The position numbers and the translations under genes were made by a program. A DNA stretch of 56,985 nt from the NCBI GenBank assembly GCA_943704525.1, contig CALSCQ010000884.1, positions 1 to 56,985 of the forward strand. Reading direction: 5' to 3'. Source of the DNA: Pigoraptor vietnamica. Its lineage: Eukaryota; Opisthokonta; Filasterea. Numbering within the stretch: the stretch's first letter is position 1; each line of letters begins with the position of its first letter. Below are positions 23,012 to 34,908 of this stretch, piece after piece. Below the pieces are notes generated by a model that saw only the letters and a program-made list of their open reading frames with translations, did no database searches and was not told where the DNA came from.

Positions 23012-26000
23012 CTACTTCTTGATGAGCGTCGCGACGTAAATCCAGACGCTGAGAATGTTGTTGGGATAGGGACAGACGTGCACGGCGAGCGCAAATTCGA
23101 CCGAGGGATCTTCGCTGTGGTGGACGCCCGTGTTGCGGACGGCATCGACGACGGCGCGCATGTCGGTCCACGTGATGTTAATCGGGAACCCGTTCAGCCT
23201 TTGAGACGAGGAGAAGCGCAGGGGGAGAATTAGATCGGAGAACATGGGAGGAAAACAACGTGCGGCCGACGTTCAACGCGCACTCGGCGCAACAAAGAAA
23301 TGTTTCGGTCCGACACTTACGAGTACGAGCGCAGGACATCGGTCAGTTCGGACTGCTGCGCGACGTCGACTGTGTTGCGGAGCTCCTCAAACCGCGGGAG
23401 AATGGCCTTGAACGCCCGGTTGCAGTGCCTGCACGTGACCGCGCCGTGAGCATTGCGTTGCATCACTCTCAGTGTCAAGAAAAACCCCTCCCCCCAAACC
23501 CATCTCTTTCTCTCAGTCCCCGAGTCGATAGGGGTTCAACGTTCACCCCCGTCCCCCCCTTTTCCCCCTCTCTCTCTCACACAGCCCGCGTGCGATTGCG
23601 TCAAGTGCCCTCACCTGTTCCACCGAGTGACGAATCGCTCGCGCCACTCCTCAATTCGCGCGCTGAGCGTCTTTTCGATCGACACTTCGATGCGCTGGAC
23701 GAGGGCGGGGTCCGTGGGGAAGTACCGCAGGCGGTCGACCTGCGAAACAAAGAACGTTCGTGTTAGCCCCAAGCCCTCAGTGCTTCAACAAAGAACAATC
23801 ATAGGACACAGGGCACACAAAACAGTGCGAACCACACATGTATGTAGGAAGGACCAGTCTATCTGAGGCGAGAACATCGCGGACAAAGCGGAGGCACCAA
23901 AAGCCTGCTTGTAAGCGCGCAGCCCCATTCACAGACGACCGCAGATCGACGCAGGACGCACCTGCACGCTGCTCAGCCCGGGGAAGGGGAACTTGCGCGA
24001 GAAGAACGGCCTCCAATTCTTGGCGTTGGACACGTTGAAGTCCACGCGAGAAGGCTCCGCGTAGCGCTGAGTGTTGGCCCAAATCTGCGACGCGTTCCGA
24101 GAGTCCGTCAATTTTGACCGCACACACACGCACTTACGCGCACACGCACGCACATGCACACTCAGAGACACACACACGCACGCACGCACAAACGCACGCG
24201 CGCGAAGGCACTGTTCACGTACGTTCTTGTCGTTGAAGATGCATCCGATGTCCAAAAGCGGGCAGCTCGTGTCGTTCTGGCGGTACGACATTCCTATAAA
24301 AGGCGAGAGGGCGCTTAAGAAACAACTCCCAACCAACCAAGCGAACAGACGTAAAGCGATGCACTGGCGCATGCTGCCACGCACCTGTGCACGCGTTCCA
24401 CAGGCGGTACTTTCCGCGCTCCACCGTGAGCACGTAGCTAGTGGGACCCTCGGGGATTCCGCTGCCGACGACGACATACGCGTCCGTTCCGCGCTCGAGG
24501 AAGAAGTTGCAGAGCAGAATTGCGTGCTCTTCCTCGTCACCCGCGAGCATGTCCAGGAATTGCTGCGCGACACAAAGAAATACGTATTTTCAAAATTTAA
24601 AATTTGCCACGTGGGGCCACTGTCACAAAGGCGGATGGAAGCACATAAAACTCGAACACGTGCACGGACAAGCTAGACTATCACATAGGGGGATGGAAGC
24701 ACAGAAAACTCGAACACGTGCACAGACAAACGGGACGGGGCATTCGAGCAGACCCTTGATCGCCACATACTCCATCGAAAACAGCCGCCGCACAAGATTT
24801 ACACTCACATCGGACGTGCTCCAGAGGTCGCAGTCGCCCGTGAAAGTGACGGCGTCGTTGAGCGAAGGAATGAGTGACACGAAGCGCGCGAGCTTGTGGT
24901 CGCTGGTCAGCTCCGGCGGGGCAGCCTGCGGCCTGATGTAACGGCATATGAAGACGAGGCGCCCGCTGATGTCCACGGCCGTCGTCTGCAATGGGAGAGG
25001 AGAGTTGGACTTGAGATATGCGCTTATTGATATCCATGGAGGTGAATTACTTCAGTAACCGGCGTGCGCTACACGTGCCTTGTACGCATGTGTGTTTAGG
25101 CGCCTCGCACTCAAGTGTGTACGTACACAGTGTGACACCTCCAAGCATACAGTGTGACACCTTCGCTCCTACACACCTTGAAAATGCGGTGGGGGTGCTT
25201 CGACTGGAGCTGGGACGTCCAGTACGAGGCATACTGGAGCAGCCGACGCTCCTCGTTGCTCGGCAGCTGCGCCACAGCCACACGCCAACGTTATTATTGT
25301 AGAGGCACCCACGTGCGCGCACAAATACACTCACACATGGAGTCGATGAACACACGTCCATGATCCTACACATACGCATCCACACATACAAGCGGCGCAA
25401 ACGCGTCGGCAGTCTTCACTCACCCTCTCGCGCACCGGCTTGACCTGCTTGAGGGGCGGCTCAATTGTGACGAAGAAGTTGACGAACGTCTTTGTGTTTG
25501 CGACGGAATCGTCCAGGCTGTCGCCATCGAAGCCGGCGTCTTCGCCCGCCGGCATGCCCAGCGACGCTGCCGTCTGCCGCGTCCGCGCGCGCTCGTAGCC
25601 GAGGAGCACGACGGGGGACTCCATGTGGAATGTGCCATCGACCTGCGGCGTGTGTGCGTGCGTGCGTGTGTGTGTGTGTGGGCCATAGAAGCCACAGACA
25701 AGAGAATTTGCTTCGAAGAATGAGCGGCACTCACCCGCCCGTTCTGGTAAATCGTCGAGAAGGGCAGGCTGAGCGAACCCAGCCACCGGCGCTCGAGGCG
25801 CTGGTGGATGTTTGTCTCCCTTTGGCGATCGTCCTGGGGGAAAAAAGATAAATAAGTTTATGTCAGTCGCGCTGTGCTAAAAGCCGGACAAGCTTGTGTG
25901 GGCGTGTGTGCATGTGGGGTGCAAGTGGGCGTGTGTGCTGCATTTTGCCTCGTGTCACACCCACCCGCAGAATGTCCACGACGACCTCGTCGAAAAGGTT

Positions 26001-29000
26001 GAAGTAGACCTTGTCGTCCACTCCGCTGAGGCTCTGCGGCGAGTAGTCGTCGTCCGGCGCCGTAAACGACAGCTCAAGCTCTTCGTTCCACTGCGCGTTC
26101 GGCCCGTCGCTCACGTGCGTCCGCCGCACCCCGCCCTGGAATCGAACTTCGATGTACGGACGCACGGAACCCGCCATTCCATCACCGAGGAGCGTCGACA
26201 GCGCAGCCGCGGCCTGCGACGCGTCTGCATCGTTGCCCTCCCCCTCGGCACCGGCACCACCTCCAAACGGAATGCTCGGTGCAGCGCCGCGGGGCAGCGA
26301 CGACTGCGTCCGGACGGGGACGTTGAAAGCGCGCACGATCCGAATGATGATCTTGACGGACTCTGGCGTCTGGGTCGCGAGCTTCTTCCTCTCGCGGCGC
26401 TGCGGGCGGAGCGGGCGGCGTGGCGCGAGGAAGCGCTTGAGCGTCCCGAACGCAATCTTGATGTTCGGGAGGGGCTGTTCGACGACGACGTCCTGCAAAG
26501 AAGTGAGGGGCTTTGCATTCCGGAAGCGGACGAGCATCGTGTTGCGCACGCTGCGGAGAAATTCCGAACTCTCCACGACGCGGGGGTCGAGCTCCTTGTC
26601 CTCTCCCTCCCTCCTCGTTCGCGTCTCGGCGTCGTCCGCCGCGCGCGCGCCGTCCATCATCGCAGAATCGATCTCATCCTCGAGAAGGGGGACGTACTTG
26701 AGCGTGCGATACTCCGGGAGCCCATCGCGTCGCATCTGAAGCAGACGGTAGCGCTTCGACGTGTAGATCATGGCGTCCGGAAACTCGCAGTCGCGCTCGA
26801 GCTCACGCAGGCGAAAGTGGCCCTGCCCCGCGCGGCCCCCCTCGGCGCCGGGATACGACTGCATGAGGCGAAGGAGAGACGCGTTGCGCGGGTCGTTGGG
26901 GTCCAGCTTCGATTCGCGCACCCACTCGCACAGCTTGTGGATGTTGACCATTCCCGTGGCGCCCAGCGCGGCCAGCGCGTCAAAGCGGGCGTTGGGATTC
27001 GTCGCCGACGTGGCGTTCGCGACGAGCTGACCAGCCGTCTGAGACGGGGGAGGGTGCGGCGGCGCGCGCGCAGAACTGTCGTCCTCGTCCACGCCCCACG
27101 CAGCGGCTGCAGTCACGTACCCGCGCAAGTAGCGCACGTGCGGGTGGACGCTCTCCGGGTCGTGGTCCCAGTCGTAGAGCACGCGGCGGTCGCTTCCGAA
27201 CTCAAAGTTCTCGTGCTTCGTGTTCTCCACGTGGCTCTCGACGCCGGGCACGGCGAGGAAGACGTCGGCGAGGTGGGTGTCCACGGCTGTCCCTGACTCG
27301 AACACCTGCAGCGAGAGTGACTCGGGCCATCGCCGCACCTGGAGGTCAAACACCTCCCCAAAGTAGACGGAGAAGTCGTGCGAGAGGGGCCGCGCCTCCG
27401 TTCGGGCGACCTCCTTCCCGTTGAAGAGCAGGCGCACGTGACACGCGTAGGCATCGACGGCAGCCCGCCGCTTGACCTCGTGGGGACGACACTCCTCCGT
27501 CGGCGTGACGGGGTGCGTGTCGCTCACTTCGGGGACCAATTCCGGTTCGCCCGGCGCACGGCGCATCTCGCGCTGGGCCGCACGCGCAGCCGCACGCACG
27601 GCGCGCTCGTCAAATTCGTACTGCGGAGCAGCGGGAATCTCGTCCCTCGCACCCGCAAGCGCTCCAGCGTCCCACCCCATTGTACCGTCACCCACACGCG
27701 CCTCTTCAGCGTCCTCCGCGCGCGCAAGCACGCTCGACGAGTCCTCTCCGCCCGCCTTGCCAGCCACTGCGGCAGCGGCGCTCGACGACGCCACGACAAC
27801 GCTCGCATCCGTGTCGTCGTCGCGAGACGCCTCCGACGACCCCTTCCTGCGCCGCTCTTTTGAGGACGCGGCTATCGGTTCCTTGTCCGGTCGCTCGTAC
27901 ACGGCGCCCTCGACGATCTGCCGTGGCCCCGCAGCCGCAGTCCCGCCAGCAATAGCGCCCTTCGCGAGGCGAGCGCGGCGCGCATTCTCCACCTCCTCCA
28001 CGAAGCGCGCGTGCTCCTCCATACGCGCCTCGTACTCGGCGTCGTAGTCGGCCCGGGCCTCGGCGATTTCGTCCTCGAGGTCACGTGCGAGCCGCTCACG
28101 GTCGCGCTCGGCATCGCACGGCACTTTGGCAATACGCAGCCGCACGGGGGTCGTGGACATGCCCGCCTTCTCCCTCTCCTCACGCACTTTCATCCACACA
28201 GCGGCCATGCCCTCGACAAGCTGTATGTCCGCGTGCTCTTCGGCGTCCCTTCGCTGCCGCGTCTGCCGCATCTCACGCAGGTATTCCCGCCGCATGCGCT
28301 TCAGCCGCAAGGCCTCGCTCGCGAGAATGCCCTCCCTCGACAACTCCAGCGAAATGTGCGCGGCAGCCTCTCGCAGAGCCACGAGGCGGTCGTTCAGGTA
28401 CGCCGCCGACGACTCCTTCCGCCGCGAGAGATACCGCTGGTACATCGCCGAGAGCTCACGTGCCAGCACGTGCTCGCGGGTGAACAGTGGGTGGTCCTCA
28501 AACTGCAGCGCGCTGACGTCGACGCTCAGCTGATAACGCACGTCGCCGTCGCTCATCGCCGCAACGGGCTCCGTCGGGAAGGCCTCCCCGCGCACTCGCG
28601 GCAACGGAGGCACCTTCACAAGCTCAAACGGACGCCCGTCGAACGGCGTCGGTGCCAGGGGCGCGCGCGACGGCACCTTGCGGAGGGGGTCCGGCATGCA
28701 CCTCACGTGGCCGTCCTCGCCGAACCACCCGCGGCTGCGGATGCCGTCCATGAGGAGGCGGTTCTCAATGCGGTTGACGTTCCACCGCGTCATGTCCGGA
28801 CGCACCCCGACAAAAATGCCCTCGTCCTCCAGGTAACGCGGCTCAGCCTTTCCCACGCCCATGCCCGACTCGCCCCCGTCGCCTTCCCGCAGCGCCGTCG
28901 GGAGGAACAGCCGGTCTTCGAGGGGAGACGGACGGCTCGTCACCACAAACAAGTGCGTGTTGAAAGCCGCCACCCTCTCCGTCGTGGAAAACACGTCCGG

Positions 29001-31012
29001 CGCCATTTCCACCGTGAAGTCGGCCTCCCACGCGAGGCCCGTCACCTCACGCAATGCCAGCGCAGCCGCAGACTCCCCGTCCTGCGGCTGCGCACCCCCG
29101 GTCTCAACATCCCCTTGCGAGGCACTCGGCTGCGCGGGCGTGCCGTCGCCGCTAGCTATTTCGGCACCGCCCTCTGCCGGCTGCGCACCCGCCCCCTCTT
29201 GACCCTCTTCATCGTGTGTGAAGTCGGGGTAGGCGTCTTCGGCGGTGAAGAACGCCAGGGCCTCGTCGGCGGTGGGCTCGAGCACGTCCTTCTTGCTTTG
29301 CTGCTGCGCGCTCTGTCGCGCTTGCGTCGCAGCCATCTGCCAACGGAGCGGCGCCGCCTGTCGCGAGGCGTTAAGATTGGGCTGCGAAAGGGAGTGAGTG
29401 TGAAAAGGCGTCCGATTGAACAGGAAGAGTTGCAAGTCGCTGTCGAAGCAATCGATAGCAAACTCACAGTGACTCACATCAAAACCCACTGCCTTTGATA
29501 ACTACATCCCTTCCCTCAAGCAAGCCCTCACACTGGCAAAAAAACGCACCTGCGACGAAAGCAACGCGGCGGATCCCATCGATTGCCGCCCAAACATCGC
29601 CGAAGCACCCGATTGGGACAGCGCGAGCGTGTCGTCGCCGCCAGACTGGTCAAAGCGGGTCGCGCGGTGTCGCGTGCGTCGTCCACGCAGCAACCGCTCA
29701 GGGCCTTTGGAAGACTGAGGGGGACAGCACATATCGGTTCAGCGCCGCGGCATACGGAGCACAATGTACAAGAGTAACTGAGAACTTTAGGCGCTCACTC
29801 CATCACTCACACGCACACACAAATATAAGCACGCACACGCTCAACCCACGAATTCGGACACTCACACACACACACTCTCACACACACACACGCGCGCACA
29901 CTGTGCCGCCTCAACACGGCTTCACATCGGCACACACATCCGCTGCTCCCCGCACGCACCTCCAGCGCCGTGTCCGTCGTCTCGGTCGCGTTCGAGAGCT
30001 CGCGCCTGTGCAGCACCTTCTTCCTCAGCTCCAATCGGCCGCGAATCGCCTCCGACAGACCCGCCGTCCCCGCGTCCGCAGGCGCCGGCTCCTCTTCCAC
30101 TGTCTCCCCCTCGTCTCCCTCGCCCTCTCCGACGCTCTTCATCGGAAATTCCTCCTGAAACTTTCTCCGGCGCGCCGCAATGCGGTCCTGCAGGCCGCCC
30201 AGCGCCGCCGCCGCCTCACGCGAGTGCTCGGCAGAATCGACCGTCGACGGATCCACGTTCTCATTTGGTGTCGGCGGAGAGGCGTCCTCGTCACCGGCAT
30301 CGGACGTCTCGCTCTGCGCCACAAACGACCGGAGGCCCTTCGATCGCCTTCGCCGCGTGACAATCGGGACGTCGGGATCCGCGTGCACGTGCACGGCAGG
30401 CGGGGCGCCCTCACCCACACCCGCGCCATCTCCTTCCTCTGGCGTTACAGCGACGACGGCAGGGTCGATATGCGCTTGCGACGTGTCGAATTGCGGGAGG
30501 GGCGGTTGCCTCGCAGACCCTCCACGCGGCGCGCGTCCCTTCTTGGGCTGCGGCGCCGCTTCGACGGGCGGGGCATCGTGTGCGTGCCCGTCGTCCACGT
30601 GCTCGACCACGATGGAGACGGCCTCGGAAGAGCGACGGGGCGCCGCATCTGCGTCTGCAGGGGGTTCCTCTTTGGAGATGGACGGGAGACGGAACGAGTC
30701 GAGATTTGACCGCCGCCGTTGCATGGACGGGGGAAGGGGAGGCATGCTGGAGGGGCGCGCGGCGGGATCCAACGGCATCGGCCGCGGCTGTTCCACAACG
30801 ACGGGCGGCGCCTCTGCGGCGAAGAACTCGTGCGCGGCGTCCTCGGTTGGCGCTTCTGGCGGGTACTGCGAGTCATTGCCGCCAAAGTCGGACGTCGTCG
30901 ATTGAGCCATCGAGTCGGAGTGCTCACCCGTCGCGAGGAAGGAGCTTCGGAGAGACTCCCGAAGCGCTTGCCGGCGCACGGCAAGGCGGTTGCGGAGCGT
31001 GTCGTCCGCCAT
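23012..31012 (-). CDS. CC2D2A: CC2D2A, ciliary transition-zone C2-domain protein
   Basis: Component of the MKS module at the ciliary transition zone, the gate at the base of the flagellum. Thirteen exons: 31012-29960, 29714-29550, 29381-25965, 25833-25735, 25642-25424, 25266-25177, 24985-24809, 24562-24385, 24293-24223, 24084-23962, 23739-23615, 23428-23321, 23198-23012. They give about 2,003 aa, longer than the roughly 1,600 aa vertebrate protein. The N-terminal 550 residues are disordered. A charged, probably coiled-coil region follows ([20 protein letters not shown]), then the family segment [18 protein letters not shown] (about 1056) and a C2 domain ([13 protein letters not shown] to [13 protein letters not shown], about 1416-1545). 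The C-terminal transglutaminase-like fold includes [30 protein letters not shown] and [16 protein letters not shown]. The end, [11 protein letters not shown] to [18 protein letters not shown], is strongly diagnostic. Introns are phase-consistent throughout. Confidence 0.95.
24632..24730 (-). repeat. Two-copy tandem repeat in a CC2D2A intron
   Basis: A unit of about 55 bp (GGATGGAAGCACATAAAACT, then CGAACACGTGCAC) occurs twice, starting near 24632 and 24691, in the intron between exons 7 and 8. Confidence 0.85.
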
Positions 31013-31836
31013 CTCCCTTCCTCGTCCGGCGCGCTCGAAGGCACGCACTATGTGAATTAACGCATCACAGTATAAGTTTGTCGGATGGCCCCTTTTGAGA
31101 GTCAGAGAAAAGGAGTGCCAAAGCGGTTGCGCTAGTCTTCAAACAACAGGCGGTTATTCTGCGTGTGCACGCGATTGCACGTGTGCGCGTAATCGTTTTC
31201 AGCCACCGTTGAAAGTGGGCTCGGCAACCGCATTCCATACTCCCAAATTCAAACGGAATCTATTAATAGATTACAAATGAAAATTTATTTCCATATTAGG
31301 GGTCTTGGTCTATATTATTGGGCATAAAGTACATATTAATATCCATATATAGCGACGCGGTGATTTGGGAGGCACCACAATAAACGTAATCATGGACCAG
31401 GTACCCTTGTCTGGACGAGCGGGACGCCGGCAGCTTGTACATTGCCCGTGAAAGCAAATTGCATTTCGTGGACATATATTGGCGTTCAACGGAGTGGTTC
31501 GGCTCCGATGTTCTTATGCAACAGCTCACGCCCGTGTGATCGTGCTGCCGGTCCGCTTGGACTCGCCAGCGGCCGCAGCCGACGCCTCGGCGGGCTGGCC
31601 GTCTGCCGAGCCCGGCCGGCACTGGCTGAGCCGGCGGGCTTGTACCGGCACTCAGTCAGTGAGGGCCACCGGCGGCGACTACGAACACACCAAGTTTGCC
31701 AATTAGTAGAGTACGTGAGAATTTAGACTTTCGGCAATGTGGCGACCCATACGGACCCTTCTCGGCTTTGAAGGGCTCCCCGAATTATTACTTTCGACGA
31801 GCCGCCCGGCGCACTGCGCGGGCCGATTCATTACGG
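31013..31836. other. Intergenic region upstream of CC2D2A
   Basis: No exon was supported. It contains an unusually AT-rich island at about 31240-31350 in an otherwise GC-rich window, and a GCCGGC-rich block at about 31540-31650. It holds the CC2D2A promoter and the 3' side of the F-box locus. Confidence 0.5.
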
Positions 31837-32943
31837 TCACGGATCACGTTCGTAAGCGACATAGTCTGCGTAGTTTTCGAAGTCTTCAGACCACGGGAAG
31901 TTCTCGCCGTCGCTGTCCATTAGCCAGCCATCGTCTGGCAAGAGGTTGTCGTCAATGCCCCCGTAGAAGCCGGAAGGTTCGCTGTTCGCAATCCACTCAG
32001 TTTCCGCTTCGTCGTCGCTGGAACAATCGCCCTCTGTAGCATCACCGTCGCCCTCCGAGGGAAATTGAGCCGCCTCACCCTCACACGATGCATCGACGTG
32101 CGTTTGAGCGGAATGATTTTCCCGCCCTTCTTCGGCGCCCTGCCCAGCACCCTCACACGTTGGGTCGCTCGACACGTCCGCGCTCTCGCCGTCGTCGCTG
32201 CTGTCATCGACGCTGCAGTCATCGTCGCCGTCGTAGCTGCTACCATCGCTTTCTCCGTCGCACTCGTCGCCACCGCCGTTCTCGAGCATCTCCGCGTAGT
32301 CGAAAAGTGCTGGCAGAGCATCCCACGTGTGGTCCGCGCAATACTGTGACATCATGCGTTGTCGGCACAGTTCGAGCGCGGGTGTGCGCATCACCCTTCC
32401 CCCGGGCGCCATCCACCACGAGTCCTCCCCCGTCAAAAACGAGGCGTCCGCGGCGCTCTCCGGATTTTTCACGCGATCCCACGAAACACCGCAGTACGCA
32501 TCGTCGTAATTGACCCTCCCGCACATGCAGTCGTGCGGCTTCATGGGTTTGCCGCTCTCGTCCGACGACTCGTCCGGCGAAGGCTGCAATGGCCCCGCAG
32601 TTCCGAACGGGCCCCACTTCGCCCAAAAACCCCGGTCGTCTTCGATCGATGTGCACACGTGCGTGAAGTGCTCGCACTCGCGCTGTCCCGGGCGTCCAAT
32701 CTGCCCGCTGGCGGCGAGGTCGCGCGACACAGACGACAGATACACCCACATCGCCGTCGTCTCGTGAATGATGCGCCCAAGATGTCCCTCCGCGTGCCGT
32801 CGACGCGTTCCCCGGCGTCTGTACAAAGAAAACGGCGCCAACTGCGCACCACGCTCGGCAGGCCACACGAACGGAGGCACGCTCCCGCCTTCAGCCTTGG
32901 GTTGCGCTCGCGCCCCCCTACGCCACGGCGGGGCGACAACCAT
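31837..32943 (-). pseudogene. Acidic C-terminal part of a broken F-box family locus
   Basis: Open frame of 368 codons from an ATG at 32943. It contains a conserved-looking middle (RIIHETTAMWVYLSSVSRDL, GFWAKWGPFGTAGP, MCGRVNYDDAYCGVSWDRVK) and a strongly acidic Asp/Glu/Ser-rich end. It overlaps the end of the upstream frame (32918-34351) by 26 bp in a different frame, as expected for a single-base indel within one ancestral gene. It could instead be a separate overlapping gene. No function is assigned. Confidence 0.45.
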
Positions 32944-34351
32944 CGACAGGGGCGCGCTTGTGGAAGCTGGCCGTGACTCCGCAACCGACTAACAGCTCGG
33001 GTCTGCCCGTTCGCAAGTCGACGGCAAAGTTCGTGTGCCCCGGCACGACCTTTCCGCGCAAGGGATGTCCGAAGACGAGGCTCAACACAATCGAGACCAC
33101 CCCAAAGGCACGATCGATGGGCATGTCGGGCAGCGCAACGCCAATCGCGCGCAGGAATTCGTCGCTGCAGGATGGAATGCCGTCGTGGAATTTGCCGTCG
33201 ATGTCCAGTCGCAACCGGTCCAGGTGTCTCGCAAACCCGCACGTGACACCTTCCGCGAACGGCCCCGCGTGTCCCGAACGAAAGAAAACGCGCGCAGTCG
33301 ACTCGAGACCGTCCGCCGAAACACAAGAGCCGCTCTCGTGGCCATCCTGGAACTGGTTCCCAGAGTATCTGCTCTCATGAAACCGCTGGAAGTGCACAAT
33401 GTCCCGCCCGCGCAGCCACACGTACAGCGGCGCGTCCGCATCCGCGCCGATGCGGAAAAGATAGTCTGCCGCGCGCACGGACTCGGCGTAAAAGTCCCGA
33501 GGGCTGTCAACGATCAGTCGCCACCGAAGAATTTCGACCGTCTCTAGGGCCGCAAAGGCGTCGGCGGCGTTTGGTACGGCATCCGGCGAGTACTCGACAC
33601 ACGACGACGTCAACGCCCACTGACGATGCAAGTACTCGCTGGGGAGTTCGGCAGGGTCGCAGTCCGTCGAGAGCATGTGTTGCGGAGCAGAGAGCTCGGA
33701 GGGGGGTACCGCGGTGAACGGCGCAAGCAGGTTCGCCGTCTTCGTCGCTTCGTCGTCTTTGGAGATGCAATACTCGTCGATCGAATCACTGTCGTCCCCG
33801 TCGTCCGAAGTGCTCTCGCCGTCCTCCTCCGATTCGTCCACGTACGTCGCACCCTCCAACACCACCTCGTCGAGATTAAGTCTCACGTCATTCCACTGGT
33901 TGACCTTTTGCTCCCGCAGGGCCCTTTCCGAGATGGGCTTGTAAAGCTTGACGCCGGTGTCGTGCGCATCCAACGGAGACAAGCGGAGCGGATCATCCGG
34001 AGCGATCCCGTTCGCCGCCATGAGCTCGTCTCGTCCGCGCACCATCCGTTCGTAGTACTCGCGCACAAACTCGCCCTTTGCCCCGGGAACGGTCGCAAGG
34101 CGCCGCAGCATCTCATTTTCGGCCATGTCGGTCCAATGGGTGCGGATTACCGATTTCATAACGCGCATGTGGTCGAGCGCCACCCGCATCCACGCAAGCC
34201 GACGCGCGCGCTCGTTGATGGCACGCGCCCAATCGCGACAGACAAACGCGGGCTTCGGATAACCCTTCGTCGCATTCGCACCCAGCCACAGGCACAGGCT
34301 CGGCGAGTGGTACCGCTGGTCGCCATGCTCCGAGAACGCAGCCGCGTGCAC
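32918..34351 (-). pseudogene. Central part of a broken F-box family locus
   Basis: Open frame of 477 codons in the same frame as the F-box ORF at 34379-34564, separated from it by a TGA and nine codons. It begins with a region typical after an F-box (KPAFVCRDWARAINERARRL), has an acidic linker (VDESEEDGESTSDDGDDSDS), and ends in LVGCGVTASFHKRAPV before running off frame. Long open frames with coherent content suggest recent inactivation, sequencing error or recoding rather than old decay. Confidence 0.5.
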
Positions 34352-34378
34352 ACGGCCCTTGGCAACGATGCGCGGCCA

Positions 34379-34564
34379 TCAAACGTGGATGAGCTTGTTG
34401 ATGCACGCATACAGCGCGCGACACGACGCCGCGAGACACGCGAGGTCGACGGGGTCGAGGATTTCGAGCGAGAGGATCTCGTACCACGCTGTGTCGGACA
34501 GGCGGAGAATGGGCGCGTCGTTGGCGGCCGTCGCCATGTTTGGGGAGGGCGCATCAATCTTCAT
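34379..34564 (-). pseudogene. F-box N-terminal segment ending at an in-frame TGA
   Basis: From the ATG at 34564 (or the in-frame ATG at 34537) the ORF encodes LRLSDTAWYEILSLEILDPV, then DLACLAASCRALYACINKL. This is an F-box, which would bind SKP1 in an SCF ubiquitin ligase. It stops at a TGA (34381-34379), after which the frame stays open for more than 1.4 kb. The 27 nt starting at that point begin with GT and end with AG and are a multiple of three, but are too short for a normal intron here. Confidence 0.55.
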
Positions 34565-34630
34565 GTGCCCATGCAATCCCAGGGAGAGCGAGTCGCGCGA
34601 ATGGCAAGCGGCGGTCGTAGTGGAGAGTCC

Positions 34631-34676
<46 letters not shown>

Positions 34677-34908
34677 CACTGTTTTGTTTTTTTGTCAAGA
34701 GAGAGGTTGGAAGTGCATTTCCACAGCAACGTTGGGTCACAGCGCGCTCTGATTGGTCGGTCAGCCGCCATCACGCACCACTACTGATGTCACGTTCACT
34801 ATTATAGTTGAGTAATCGCACGATTAAATGTGGCGCGCTTCTTCGTCCGACATTTTTTGAAGCTGGCGTGCATGCGAATGGTAGTTATGGTGTGAGTGCT
34901 GACGAAAA
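34565..34908. promoter_or_regulatory. Divergent spacer between the F-box locus and the ArsJ-like gene
   Basis: The F-box ORF and the transporter start head-to-head about 345 bp apart. The spacer has a (GT)n array at about 34628-34676 and an AT-richer stretch close to the transporter (about 34795-34830). No defined core element was recognised. Confidence 0.4.

Noticed and set aside
25896-27296. Plus-strand ORF of 466 codons opposite CC2D2A
   Set aside because: Shadow frame in high-GC coding DNA; the minus-strand C2 domain is unambiguous.
28011-29498. Plus-strand ORF of 495 codons opposite CC2D2A exon 3
   Set aside because: His/Arg/Leu-rich shadow frame of a recognised gene; no motif and no valid splice context.
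31540-31650. Dispersed GCCGGC-rich element, compared with 9390-9470, 18760-18830, 39790-39900 and 42590-42670
   Set aside because: The blocks share composition but I could not find an alignable core or termini; a self-alignment would be needed.
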